Origin: Pelargonium nanum
Taxonomy: Eukaryota; Streptophyta; Magnoliopsida; Geraniales; Geraniaceae
Reading direction: 5' to 3'
Assembly: GCA_036897485.1 (NCBI GenBank)
Contig: JAYMTF010000486.1
Span: forward strand, 1-35,234
Length of the DNA: 35,234 nucleotides
Shown here: positions 1 to 8,947 of the stretch, in pieces
Position numbering within the stretch: the stretch's first letter is position 1
Layout of the letters: each line of letters opens with the position of its first letter
The notes under the pieces: generated by a model
Database searches by the model: none
What the model was told of the DNA's origin: nothing
Seen by the model: the letters and a program-made list of their open reading frames with translations, nothing else
Position numbers and translations under genes: made by a program

Positions 1-153
1 AGGTCTCGAGTTCGAGTCTCAGGGAATGCAGCTGCGTTAAAACTTGGTAGGGAGAGCTTTGCCGCCCTTGTGGTCTTACCCGGCTCGAATGAGGATTAGT
101 TTAAGTGTGGTAGAACGACTTGAAGGTGTCAACCGCGAGTTAGCGGGCCCGCT
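1..153 (+). repeat. tRNA-derived SINE, 5'-truncated by the window edge
   Basis: This stretch aligns by eye at roughly 90% with 6933-7072, and the similarity runs from base 1 to the shared GTCAACCGCGAG block near 139 and weakly beyond. A B-box-like RNA polymerase III promoter core (GAGTTCGAGTCTC) lies at about 8-20. The A box would lie left of the window. The element is short, non-coding and present twice in 7 kb, which fits a SINE. It could instead be part of a longer element whose tail continues to about 180. Confidence 0.6.
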
Positions 154-1865
154 CAGAAACCTCATGGTTTAGACCAAAAAAGTAAGAGTTACTGTATGAA
201 AATGTCTCAACATATCACTTTTTTATGATTAAAAATAGCTAAGTGAACAACTCCTCCATGATGACTATTTATTTTTAGAAAAGTATAGCTTAGTTAACCT
301 TTTCTTGACTATGTAGATTCAAAATAAATTATGTAAAAGTAAATTGTTTAGTTAAAATTGTCAATTAAGAACTTACTTAACTACCCTTAGTTATATTCAA
401 TATAAAAAATATAAGATTAAGAAGTTTATATTTTATATGCAGGTTAATCTATACCGAATCGTGTTGACAATAAACCTTATAGTGTATACAAGTATTACAT
501 ACAAAAGTGATAAAAGATATGAAGATTGAATATGTTGATTTGAATTTAAGTTATTTTTGTAATTATAGTGTGCAACAGTAAGGACATTAAAGTCATTACT
601 CAACCGACTAAAATTTCAGTAGGAGCTTCTGCAGACTAAAAATATGAAATAAGAGTTGCAATAGTTTTAATCAAACATCAGTCAGTCGTTTTACCCATAA
701 CTATTGAGATAAATAGACATCCCATTAAGGCACATGTCCTCAAAGTCTTCTATAGGATACTTTAGTGGTTTAAGTATAAGACCAATTATGGAGGCAAGGT
801 GAGTAGCTTAGGTAGAGAGGCTATCCTCATTGCATGGCTCAACTATACACTTAATATAAAAGGTAATTTATGTAACAAGAAAAACAATTATAAGTCAATT
901 TCATAGCTATAAAGAGGAAAGATAAGTATTCTTATAAAGGCTTATTAGAGAAAGTCATGGTACCAACACAAGTTTAATGGTTTTCATGTGCATTTGATAA
1001 GTGTAGGTAACAAAGTCTCTATGACCTTAAAGAGAATCAAAATATTGGGCTATTGATAGAGGGTATGGTAAAAATTTGGGTTTTTGACTTGTGAGATCAA
1101 TTATTGGTCTCAAAAATTTGTAAAAATAAAGTTGCAAGAGTCTAATTATCTTATCTATGAAAATTATGAAAACTAACATAAGATATTCTATCAAATTTCA
1201 AGAATCTATTTTAACTTTTATTATTAACTCTAATAATTTAATAATTAGACCGAACGGTCAATTAAACGGATATATAATGTAACTCAGGTTTTATCCTTAT
1301 GATGCAATGTTTATGAGTTTAGGAAAGTCACGTGCAGGATGATAGCCTAAAATGAGCTCAAAAAATTTATGGGTGCGAGGGTTGTTTCTTTCATGGGTCA
1401 GCTTAATGTTTGAATTGTAGAAGTTATGGTTGTTCGTGAGGCTTTGAGTTAGGTCAAGAGTAAGGTTTATCTTGAATCGTTGTTGAGTCCGATGTGCTTC
1501 AAGTGATTCACACATTGAATCTTAATCAAGATTTTTCGAGTTTTATTTTTCTTTATCCCCTTGTGAACAAGATATCCCACAAGATTGCTCGGCTATCAAT
1601 TCCTTATGCATAGGCAATTTCTCAGGATTTGGTTCCCCCATTATACATAGCTGAGTTTGCGGGTACACAAAACTCGATCCAGCTTAAGCAGGTTCAAGTC
1701 GTGTCAGTCTACCTTGTGAATGTTACGGGCCAAAACGGTCAAACCAACACATTTCGCACTAAAACCTCGAAATCCAAACCAACTCATAACCGAAACCTGA
1801 ATCGTCACGGATTGCACAAATTTATAATGCATCATACATACACACTAAGATTCCCCAAGAAGTAT
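154..1865. other. AT-rich intergenic DNA, no gene recognised
   Basis: No open frame of convincing length or composition is present on either strand. The 102- to 136-codon frames that start near 1629 and 1939 run through promoter and leader sequence of the next gene and look like chance. A G-box core CACGTG lies near 1330. Parts of 600-1050 have a less AT-rich texture that may be old transposon remains, but I cannot name a family. Confidence 0.5.
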
Positions 1866-1871
1866 CATATA

Positions 1872-1881
1872 CTATATATAG
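1872..1881 (+). promoter_or_regulatory. TATA box of the At5g23160-like gene
   Basis: CTATATATAG lies about 210 bases upstream of the start codon at 2087. The usual spacing would put transcription start near 1905-1915 and give a leader of about 175 bases. Short upstream reading frames beginning at ATGs near 1894 and 1939 might lie in that leader, depending on the exact start. Confidence 0.5.
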
Positions 1882-2086
1882 ACAACACCCACCATGTACT
1901 TATCCAATTTGTCTTGCACTTGGAAGTACTGATCTGTCTTGTTATTACACACAAAATCTGCCGGCCATCACTCTCCAAAACCTCAACTTCTCCAATTCTT
2001 GAATCCTCGTAGAAACCAAAAAAAATCATATAAACAGCTACTTGTATTAACGTTTTCTTGGAGCTTCAAGAAACAGAGCACTGAAA

Positions 2087-2822
2087 ATGAAGACCGTTTC
2101 AAGAAACAAGCTCTTGCTCTGCTTCCGACCCGTCGACGTCGACGCCGGAAACCGCTCCGTCGACCAAGCCCTCACCTACATATCCGCCGGAAACAACCAC
2201 AACAGCGACGTCAACACGGCCAGTTCTCGCGAACCGACCCCGAAACGGACTCTGTCTCGGGCCGTCCGAGCTGCTCTGTTTCAGATCATATCGGTAAGTT
2301 CACTCAATTCACTAAATTAAATTTAAAAAAATCTCTTTTTTTGTTGTGATTATGATTCTGATTGTTCTTGTTTATGATTTACAGAGCAAACGAGGTCGAA
2401 ACAAGAAAAGTTTGAGATCATCGGAGCGAAGCGAGTCGATGAGGAGCGACGAATCGTCCTCTGCTTCTTCTTCATATGGTAGCGACGAGAACAAAAGTTA
2501 CAAAACAGATGAGCTTGAAAATCAAGAAACCGGGCCCAAATCGGCGGTTTCGGATTCAAGAAACCGATTCAAGTCCTTGAAGCATAGCCGAAACCGAGAC
2601 GCTGCGGCGGCGAAACAGGGTTTCAATTCTGGGGTGTTCTTGTTTCTGATAAGTCTCGTGATCACAGTTCTTTTGGGGAAGCTCTGGGCTATACTTTTCA
2701 CGTCTATTTGGCTCTACTTTTTACCTCTGCCCCGTGATTTCTCCGGCGACCGGAGGAAGGAGTCGACGGCGAGAATGGGCCGGAGTTACTACAAGAAGAG
2801 GGTCGTTAAAAAGTTGACGTGA
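2087..2822 (+). CDS. Small single-pass membrane protein, At5g23160-like, two exons
   Basis: Exons are 2087-2293 and 2385-2822, with a 91-base intron (GTAAGT donor, ACAG acceptor) that keeps the frame and gives 214 aa. The N-terminus starts MKTVSRNKLLLCFRPVD, typical as I recall of the uncharacterised plant family annotated after Arabidopsis At5g23160. A long Ser/Arg/Lys-rich, low-complexity cytosolic-looking stretch (about residues 55-150) is followed by one strong hydrophobic segment (about 152-183, GVFLFLISLVITVLLGKL onward). A short basic tail ends in KKRVVKKLT. This pattern suggests a tail-anchored or single-pass membrane protein, but no enzymatic motif is visible and the function is unknown. 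The gene stands alone with a TATA box about 210 bases upstream. The intron position is supported by an uninterrupted reading frame on both sides. Confidence 0.8.
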
Positions 2823-4309
2823 AAGTCATTATTTCTTCTTTGTTCTACAAATTTGAAGCTCTGTTTTTTTCCCACCATTTTTGGGAGAAAACAGAGCATG
2901 CTCTGTTTATTTATTGTTTTGTTACATATATAATTGTTATATGAAAATTGAAGATATACAAACTTCATATTTACAAATAATTATTATTGAATTTGTATAT
3001 AGTTATCGGTAAATTTTCATATATTTATCGTGTAGAAATATAAACGAAAATCAGATATACACATCGATTACGAATCACACAGAAGACATAAATCATGAAA
3101 TTGCATAAAAAAATTTAGAGTTGTGAGATTATATGTAATTTACATATATCAAATATTACATGAACAAGTGTTTTTCTTGTTTTTTTATTAGTTATAAATT
3201 TAATATTTAAATTATTATAAACTACATTGTGTTGAGTGTTAACAAAATTTTATTTTCTTTTGTTCAATTTCATGATTAATTTATATTTCAAAATTGCTCC
3301 ACATTCCCTTTTATTTTCTCCTTCATAGCCTAAGAGTCAAAGAAGATTAGGGTGATTTGCATGATCAAAGATTCATAAAAGAAAATACAAAATAATAATA
3401 ATAATTTCATGACATTTTCATAGGTTTGTCCCTTGCATAAAGGTTGAGTAGTGGCTTGTGGGCACAATAAAAATAGACAAAAACATAATGTATATAGTAT
3501 TTGTCTAAAGAGATTTTTAATTATTTATTTATTTAAAGAAAAAAGGCTTTAAAAAGTTTATAGAGGATCTTGACAATTAATGAAATATAATACTCTACTG
3601 ATAGACACATAATGCTTTAATAACCAACTTGGGTTTGGAACAACATTATTATTAATAAATGTTAAATTTATGGTAATAATGTTATATTATTATTCTATGT
3701 GTAAATGACTTTTAAGGAAAATAAATTAAAAATGTAGTGTGATAGTTGATTTAAACGATTACCACATGAAGCTCGTTTAGTGCCAAAGATTCTAATAATT
3801 AAACACTTTTTGACATGTAAATTAAAGCATAATAATGAATAATATTAATACTATTTTTAGAAATTATTTTCTTGAGGGAACAAATAAAAAATATTATTAA
3901 AATTCAAATAATTTCTTTTTATAGTCGGCCACTCCATTGTTTGTAATTTAGTTATTGGATATCTCATGGAAATGACACAAATTCACACACAAACAAATAA
4001 GAATAATATGTAACTAATAAAAAAAATTCAACTTTTGACCCGAAATTTTAAAGTATCATATTGATCAAAACATCTTCCAAGATGAAGAATTTTGTAGTTC
4101 GAATGTTGATGCTATCGAATTTAGATGAAACTTGCTCGATTCAAACAAAAATTAGTCTGTAATTTTGCAATTTAAGGTTGCTAAGCTATTATTTTTTGCC
4201 TTTGAAATTATGTTTTGATAATTTTAAAAATTACTGAAATGAATATGTGTTTTTGATATTTTTCATCCAACATTTCAATAAATAAAATTGCACATGTTGT
4301 TGCTAATTA
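2823..4309. other. AT-rich intergenic DNA
   Basis: Very AT-rich sequence with many short A/T runs and small TAA repeats (for example near 3392-3402). No coding potential or RNA gene was seen. The first 100 bases presumably hold the 3' untranslated region of the membrane-protein gene. Confidence 0.5.
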
Positions 4310-4427
4310 TTATTTGGTATTTTTTTTATCAGCAAGCGTATCAACACTGAGGTTCGAAACTGTGACATTGAGGGAACACGTGAAATCAGCCACTTGCCCT
4401 ACCAGAGTGTTCTTATTTGATATTTTT
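4310..4427 (-). repeat. Minus-strand SINE with target-site duplications
   Basis: A body of about 88 bases (4325-4412) is flanked by 15-base direct repeats at 4310-4324 and 4413-4427 that differ at one position (TTATTTGGTATTTTT and TTATTTGATATTTTT). On the minus strand the body has an A-box-like AAGTGGCTGATTTC (4395-4382) and a B-box-like AGTTTCGAACCTC about 34 bases further, the spacing found in tRNA-derived promoters. It ends in GATAAAAAAA. These are the hallmarks of a SINE inserted by target-primed reverse transcription. The nearly intact duplications suggest moderate age. Confidence 0.7.
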
Positions 4428-6860
4428 ATAGTATCAAGATTCATATATCCAATATATATTTTTCTACATTTTAGAGACAAACACAAAATGCAATCTGCAA
4501 AGGTGGCAGAAAATGGTGGATTGGATATTTATCTCACCAAATTCTCAAGCTATTACATATTTACACATATGGTTTTGGAATTTGAATCATCTGCAAAATA
4601 ATAATAAATGTGTCAAAAGCCAATGTGTCATTGAACAAATTAATAGTATGTGATAATGATATCCAAAATTCACATGCAACCTAATTTTAAGTTTCTTGAT
4701 TCCTTTTCTCTCTTATCCAAATTTTGTACTAAAAGTAGTATTCAATCTTTGCACTTTACAATGCAGCTCATACTCACAAGATAGCCTCAAATTATTGGTA
4801 CCATCAATTGTATCTACAAAGTTGCACACAATTTGATCCTTACTACAATTGCAACATATATATATTTGTACTTTTACTTTATTTGCATTTCACACCATTT
4901 CATAGTATAGCTTTATTGAAAAACGACGACCTAATAATAATTTGTAAAGAAAGTCGAGTTCTTCAGCAATTTAGAAAATTTCAAACACAGAATTATAAGA
5001 ACGAAAATGTTGCCTAATATCTATTTATAATCATACTCCAAACTTCAACTTCAACATAATGTAGAATACTTTGTGTGTGTGAATATTATCAAAATATTAA
5101 AAATAACCAAAACGCTCTCTAAGCAGTCCCCAAAATGTGAAAATACGGCACACACTCTTAGCAATTCTGTGTGGTCTAGTTCATTGGTATGTTTCGCCTT
5201 AGATCGAACAAGTTTCAACCAAATCTGTAAATTTCATCACTTGAGACTAAAAGTGCTCCATCTCACTACCCTACTTCAAACCCTAACCGAATTAAAAGTA
5301 AAAAAAAAAATTGTTTTTTCTAAATATTGAAAATGACCGAAATGCCCTCTATACGACCTAGTAATACAAAAATACGTGTAGACTCTTAGTTAAGCTATGT
5401 GATCTTGTCTGTAGCCTCATTTCGCTCGGAACAGAAACTTCTTACTAAAACGTAAACATCAACATTCGATTTTAAAAATGTTTAATCTTCTGTCTCACAC
5501 GAACAAGGGAGTATAGAAATGTTGCTTTAAAAATTGAATTTTATTAAACTAAACAAAGTAATTGAGGGAAAAGCAAAAGTAGTGGGTAATGCAATATTTG
5601 TTGGGTTCAATTTATTTAGGCATGGAAGGTTGATTAATAATATAGAGTGCATGGCTTTTATGGCAAAAAGAAGAAGAGAAAGGCATGCCACTTATGTGAT
5701 CTCCTTTTTGCATCAACACTTTGATTGATTTGTTTAAGCATAATTAGAAGGCTCTTGTTTCCTAGTTAGAGCTTGCTTAGTACCCTCAATTAGCACACAA
5801 ATTTAAAAGCCTCAATTATTTAATAAGATCAATCAATCCACCTCCAAAAGGTATAATTATAATTTCTCAAACTCATCAACCCTAAGATAAGTGTTTAATA
5901 ATTGGAGTAAATTAAAGCACTCATAGCTAGAAAAGTTTGGTTTCTTTGAATTTATCTATTAATAAATAGCAATGTCTATTTCATGCATGCAACACATTCA
6001 ACTTTTTGAAAAGGTGCAATATATTATATAATTCATACAAGTACATATACATAATATGGCAAGCGAAAATCAGTACGATCAAAGTAATTATAAGCCTCCA
6101 AACACATCTGATCGGAGGCAATAAAATGCGTTTTACAAAACTTTTAGAATACCTACAAGTTAAATAGATTATTAGTGAACAATTTATTTAAGTTCCGATC
6201 TAATTTTTAAGACATTGATCAATCAATTTTAGTGTATCAAACAAATTTTAACATTGTAGTACAAGAATATTAGAAATATAATGTATTGAAAGTAAATTTG
6301 GATGTAATGTCAATGGGATGAGTAATTGGACATGAATTGTTGGTTGCTCCATCTCATTGATAGCAACTTATTATTTGTCTTTTTGCTAATATTACTTGGT
6401 GTTTGACTTTAGAAGGCAACATATATTCCAAATTAATAATATTAGCAACCAAGAAAACTATGTCTTTTTTTCTTTATCTTACTCTTTGAGCATTTTTTAA
6501 GGTCTACACTATACATTCTACTTTCTTTTTTTCTTCTTCAAACACATGTCTTCCAAGGAAATTTTAATTTGGTAGAGCTCTAGATTTTCTTATATATGAA
6601 GAAGTGAAAAATAGTTTTTTTTTTTATATATATTTTTTATTTACTACCAACAATATAAAAACTTATAGTTGACACAATATTTTCTTAGTATTCTCAATAA
6701 GAATTAATCTGCAAAATATTTTAAGACATTAAAACATGGGAATCATCAAAAATATCTTGAAATTTGATTCAAAATCCGCAACCCAAACACTCATTTTTGC
6801 TAAGAATCATCAAATTAGGCATTTTGAGTTTGACTCAAAACCTGAATTGCAAGTGAACCT
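4428..6860. other. AT-rich intergenic DNA with a diverged direct repeat
   Basis: No gene is supported. The one notable structure is a pair of diverged direct repeats of about 120 bases, near 5090-5210 and 5319-5430, listed separately. The remaining sequence is AT-rich with short A and T tracts. Confidence 0.5.
5090..5430 (+). repeat. Diverged direct repeat, two copies about 230 bases apart
   Basis: Copies near 5090-5210 and 5319-5430 share ordered blocks: AAATATT(A/G)AAAAT, ACC(A/G)AAA, CCTCTA-type runs, AAAATACG, ACTCTTAG and a GTTTCGC/ATTTCGC block. The match is patchy, so this is either an old tandem duplication or two ends of a decayed element. No terminal inverted repeat or target duplication was found. 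Confidence 0.45.
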
Positions 6861-6862
6861 TT

Positions 6863-7361
6863 GTGGCAAATAAGAGGCGTTTATCACCAATCGCGTGGCT
6901 CAACTAGTAAGGGGTTGTTCCAGCTTTACCTGAGGTCTTGAGTTCGAGTATCAGGGAATGCAGCTACGTTAAAACTTGATAAGGAGAGCTTTGCCGGCCT
7001 TGTGGTCCTACCCGGCTCGAATGAGGATTAGTTTGAGTATGGTAAGACGGCTTAAAAGTGTCAACCGCGAGATTGCAGGCTTTCTTAACAATAATTTAAT
7101 GTTTGTTTAAAGTCGAAATTATCAATAATTTTGTAAGTTTTGATTGCATAAAATAAATTCGTTTAATTTTTTACGTCGGACAACTCAGTACGAACTCATA
7201 CATTTTACACTTAAAACTCAAAATCCGATCTAAAACTTGGAACTTGTGCGTCTTTCGAATCGGGTTTGAATTAGACATTTCCACGTGGCAAACAGAAAAA
7301 GGCGTCCTTTAACAGTAATGAAATGTTAGTTTAGAGTCTAAATTATCGATGAATTTGCAAG
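6863..7361 (+). repeat. Old promoter-proximal duplication interrupted by a SINE
   Basis: The block GTGGCAAA..AGGCG followed by TTAACA.TAAT and an AATTATC..TTTGCAAG-type end occurs twice: at 6863-6882 continued at 7084-7137, and uninterrupted at 7285-7361. About 43 of 52 bases match in the right-hand part by eye. The SINE at 6892-7080 splits only the first copy, so the duplication is older than the SINE. Confidence 0.5.
6892..7080 (+). repeat. tRNA-derived SINE, complete-looking copy
   Basis: The 5' part has an A box (TGGCTCAACTAG at 6896-6907) and a B box (GAGTTCGAGTATC near 6940) with tRNA-like spacing, then an anonymous body matching 1-139 of the window at about 90% by eye. Possible target duplications TTTATCACCAAT (6880-6891) and TTTCTTAACAAT (7081-7092) agree at 9 of 12 positions. 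There is no long A tail. It sits about 300 bases upstream of the inferred DUF789 leader. Confidence 0.65.
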
Positions 7362-7372
7362 AAAACCGTAAT

Positions 7373-7384
7373 TTTGGCGGCAAA
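7373..7384. promoter_or_regulatory. E2F-type site in the DUF789 promoter
   Basis: TTTGGCGGCAAA matches the E2F consensus TTTSSCGS when read on either strand. It lies just upstream of the CT-rich leader and next to a telo-box-like AAACCCT near 7403, a combination known from promoters of proliferation-linked plant genes. This is a motif match only. Confidence 0.4.
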
Positions 7385-7404
7385 GTAACCGATGCTTAGC
7401 TTAA

Positions 7405-8947
7405 ACCCTCCAAAATAAACAAACCACTCTCAATTCTCTGTCTCTTTCCTCTTCATTTTTTTTACTCTTGCTTCTTCGCAATCTCTCTCTCAGGTACGAT
7501 CTCGATCTCTTTCTCTCTGCATTTCTTGTTTCTTTTGATTCAATGCGAGCCACTTAACTCATTTTCTCTCATCTTCGTTTCTGGGTTTTTAAATTTCTTG
7601 CTTCTAAATCCTCAAGATCTCTCTTTGTTCTCTGTCTGGCTCTTCTCGAACTTGTTTTCAAGCACATTTGATGCATTTCATTTTCTGGGTTGTTGCTAAG
7701 ATTTGGTTTTGTGCGGTGGGTTCTGCGTAATTTAAGGGTTTATTCATGATTTTCCTTGTTGCAATTAGTTTGTAATTTAGGGTTTTTGGCATGGCAATGT
7801 GCGTTTTTAGTGGGCTATAATGGGTTTTTAGGAGGTTTTCTGGGTGATTTTTGTATTTGTGGAGTCTTGAATTGGCATGAACATAATGGGTTCTTGGGTG
7901 ATTGTTGAATATTTGGATGAATGTAGATAGATGTAAGTTTTGTGATTTGATCTGTAGAATGTGCACTTATTGTCCTGTTTGTGTATCATGCAGTGCTTAA
8001 AATAATATTAATGCCCTTTCAAGAGGGTTCTAATGGGGTTTTGAATTGTGAAATCTTACACCGGCATGAACAAAGTGGGTTCTTTTGTGATTGTTGAATA
8101 CTTGGATGAATGTAGATAGATTTAAGTTTTGTGATTTGATGCACTTATTGAGTTATTGTGTATTACGGTTCTAAGCACTTGGGCAGTAATAATTTTGTTA
8201 GGAGTAGTAGCATTCTCATCATGTGTTGTGTATCATGCAGTGCTTTACAATATCCGAACCCCTATGTTTTGTGATTTGACAGTAGTGATTTTGTTAAGAG
8301 TAGTAGCATCCTCATCCTGTGTTGTGTATCATGCAGTGCTTAAAATATTACAATATCCGAACCCCTAAGTTTTGTGATTTGATCTATAGAATGTGCACTT
8401 ATTATGTAATACGGTTTTGGGCAGTGATAGTTGTGTTAGGAGTAGTAGCATCCTTGCCCTGTGTTGTGTATCTTACAGTGCTTAAAATATTACAATATCC
8501 GAACCGCTTGTTACCTTTTAGAAGCAATGCCTATTAACTCTTGAAGGTTGTTGAAGCAAATTCATGTGCATGAAGTTACTGTAGAACATAAAGTCTACCA
8601 TTAATCATATTTTTCGCCATTATAAATATGCTATTCCTTGTTAGTTGTTAGAGACTTAAGTTGATCATTTCACGACCAGTACACGTTCATTTTGCAATTT
8701 TTTTACATGATGCATGCAGGAATTTTCTGAATTAGAAACTGTAAATATGGATGGCACTCACAGGGGCCTTTCTTCACAACACCGGGAATTTTAGATTCAG
8801 TTTGTGGATCTTCATGTTCATTCAATGCTTAATCTTCTCTCGCTGGTGATACATATATACATCGGATGATTTTGAGCTGGATCTTTTGATCTGGATCATA
8901 GTGGCTCTAAGGATTCCACTAGCTCTCGCATCTTTGCCCAAACTAGT
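7405..8947 (+). other. DUF789 gene leader exon and 1.2 kb leader intron
   Basis: A CT-rich leader exon ends at CTCTCTCAG 7493 before a GTACGA donor at 7494. The matching acceptor is GCATGCAG ending at 8719, giving a 1226-base intron in the 5' untranslated region. The second leader exon starts at 8720 and runs into the coding exon. It carries a short frame of 15 codons starting at 8747 (MDGTHRGLSSQHREF) in the same frame as the main start at 8948, with in-frame stops between them. Confidence 0.55.
7868..8510 (+). repeat. Nested imperfect tandem repeats in the DUF789 leader intron
   Basis: A block of about 90 bases (GGTTCTTGGGTGATTGTTGA onward) occurs near 7886 and again near 8069. A second module, GAGTAGTAGCATCCTCATCC to ATATCCGAACCCCT, occurs three times, beginning near 8203, 8297 and 8441. 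The word TGTGATTTGA recurs at 7941, 8130, 8270 and 8373, giving spacings of 189, 140 and 103. The copies are similar enough to indicate repeated local duplication. Short open frames here are only by-products of the repeat. Confidence 0.75.

Noticed and set aside
1629-2349. Frames of 127 and 136 codons left of the first gene
   Set aside because: They run across promoter, leader and an overlapping frame of the first exon, and their composition is not protein-like.
6892-7080. A functional tRNA gene
   Set aside because: A and B boxes are present but no cloverleaf can be formed, and the element continues into an anonymous body shared with the copy at position 1.
7868-8510. CRISPR-like array
   Set aside because: The repeats are long, imperfect and directly adjoining with no unique spacers, and the setting is a plant intron.
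8156-8537. Two 70-codon frames with similar proteins
   Set aside because: They arise from the tandem repeat in the DUF789 leader intron; the likeness reflects the repeat, not two genes.
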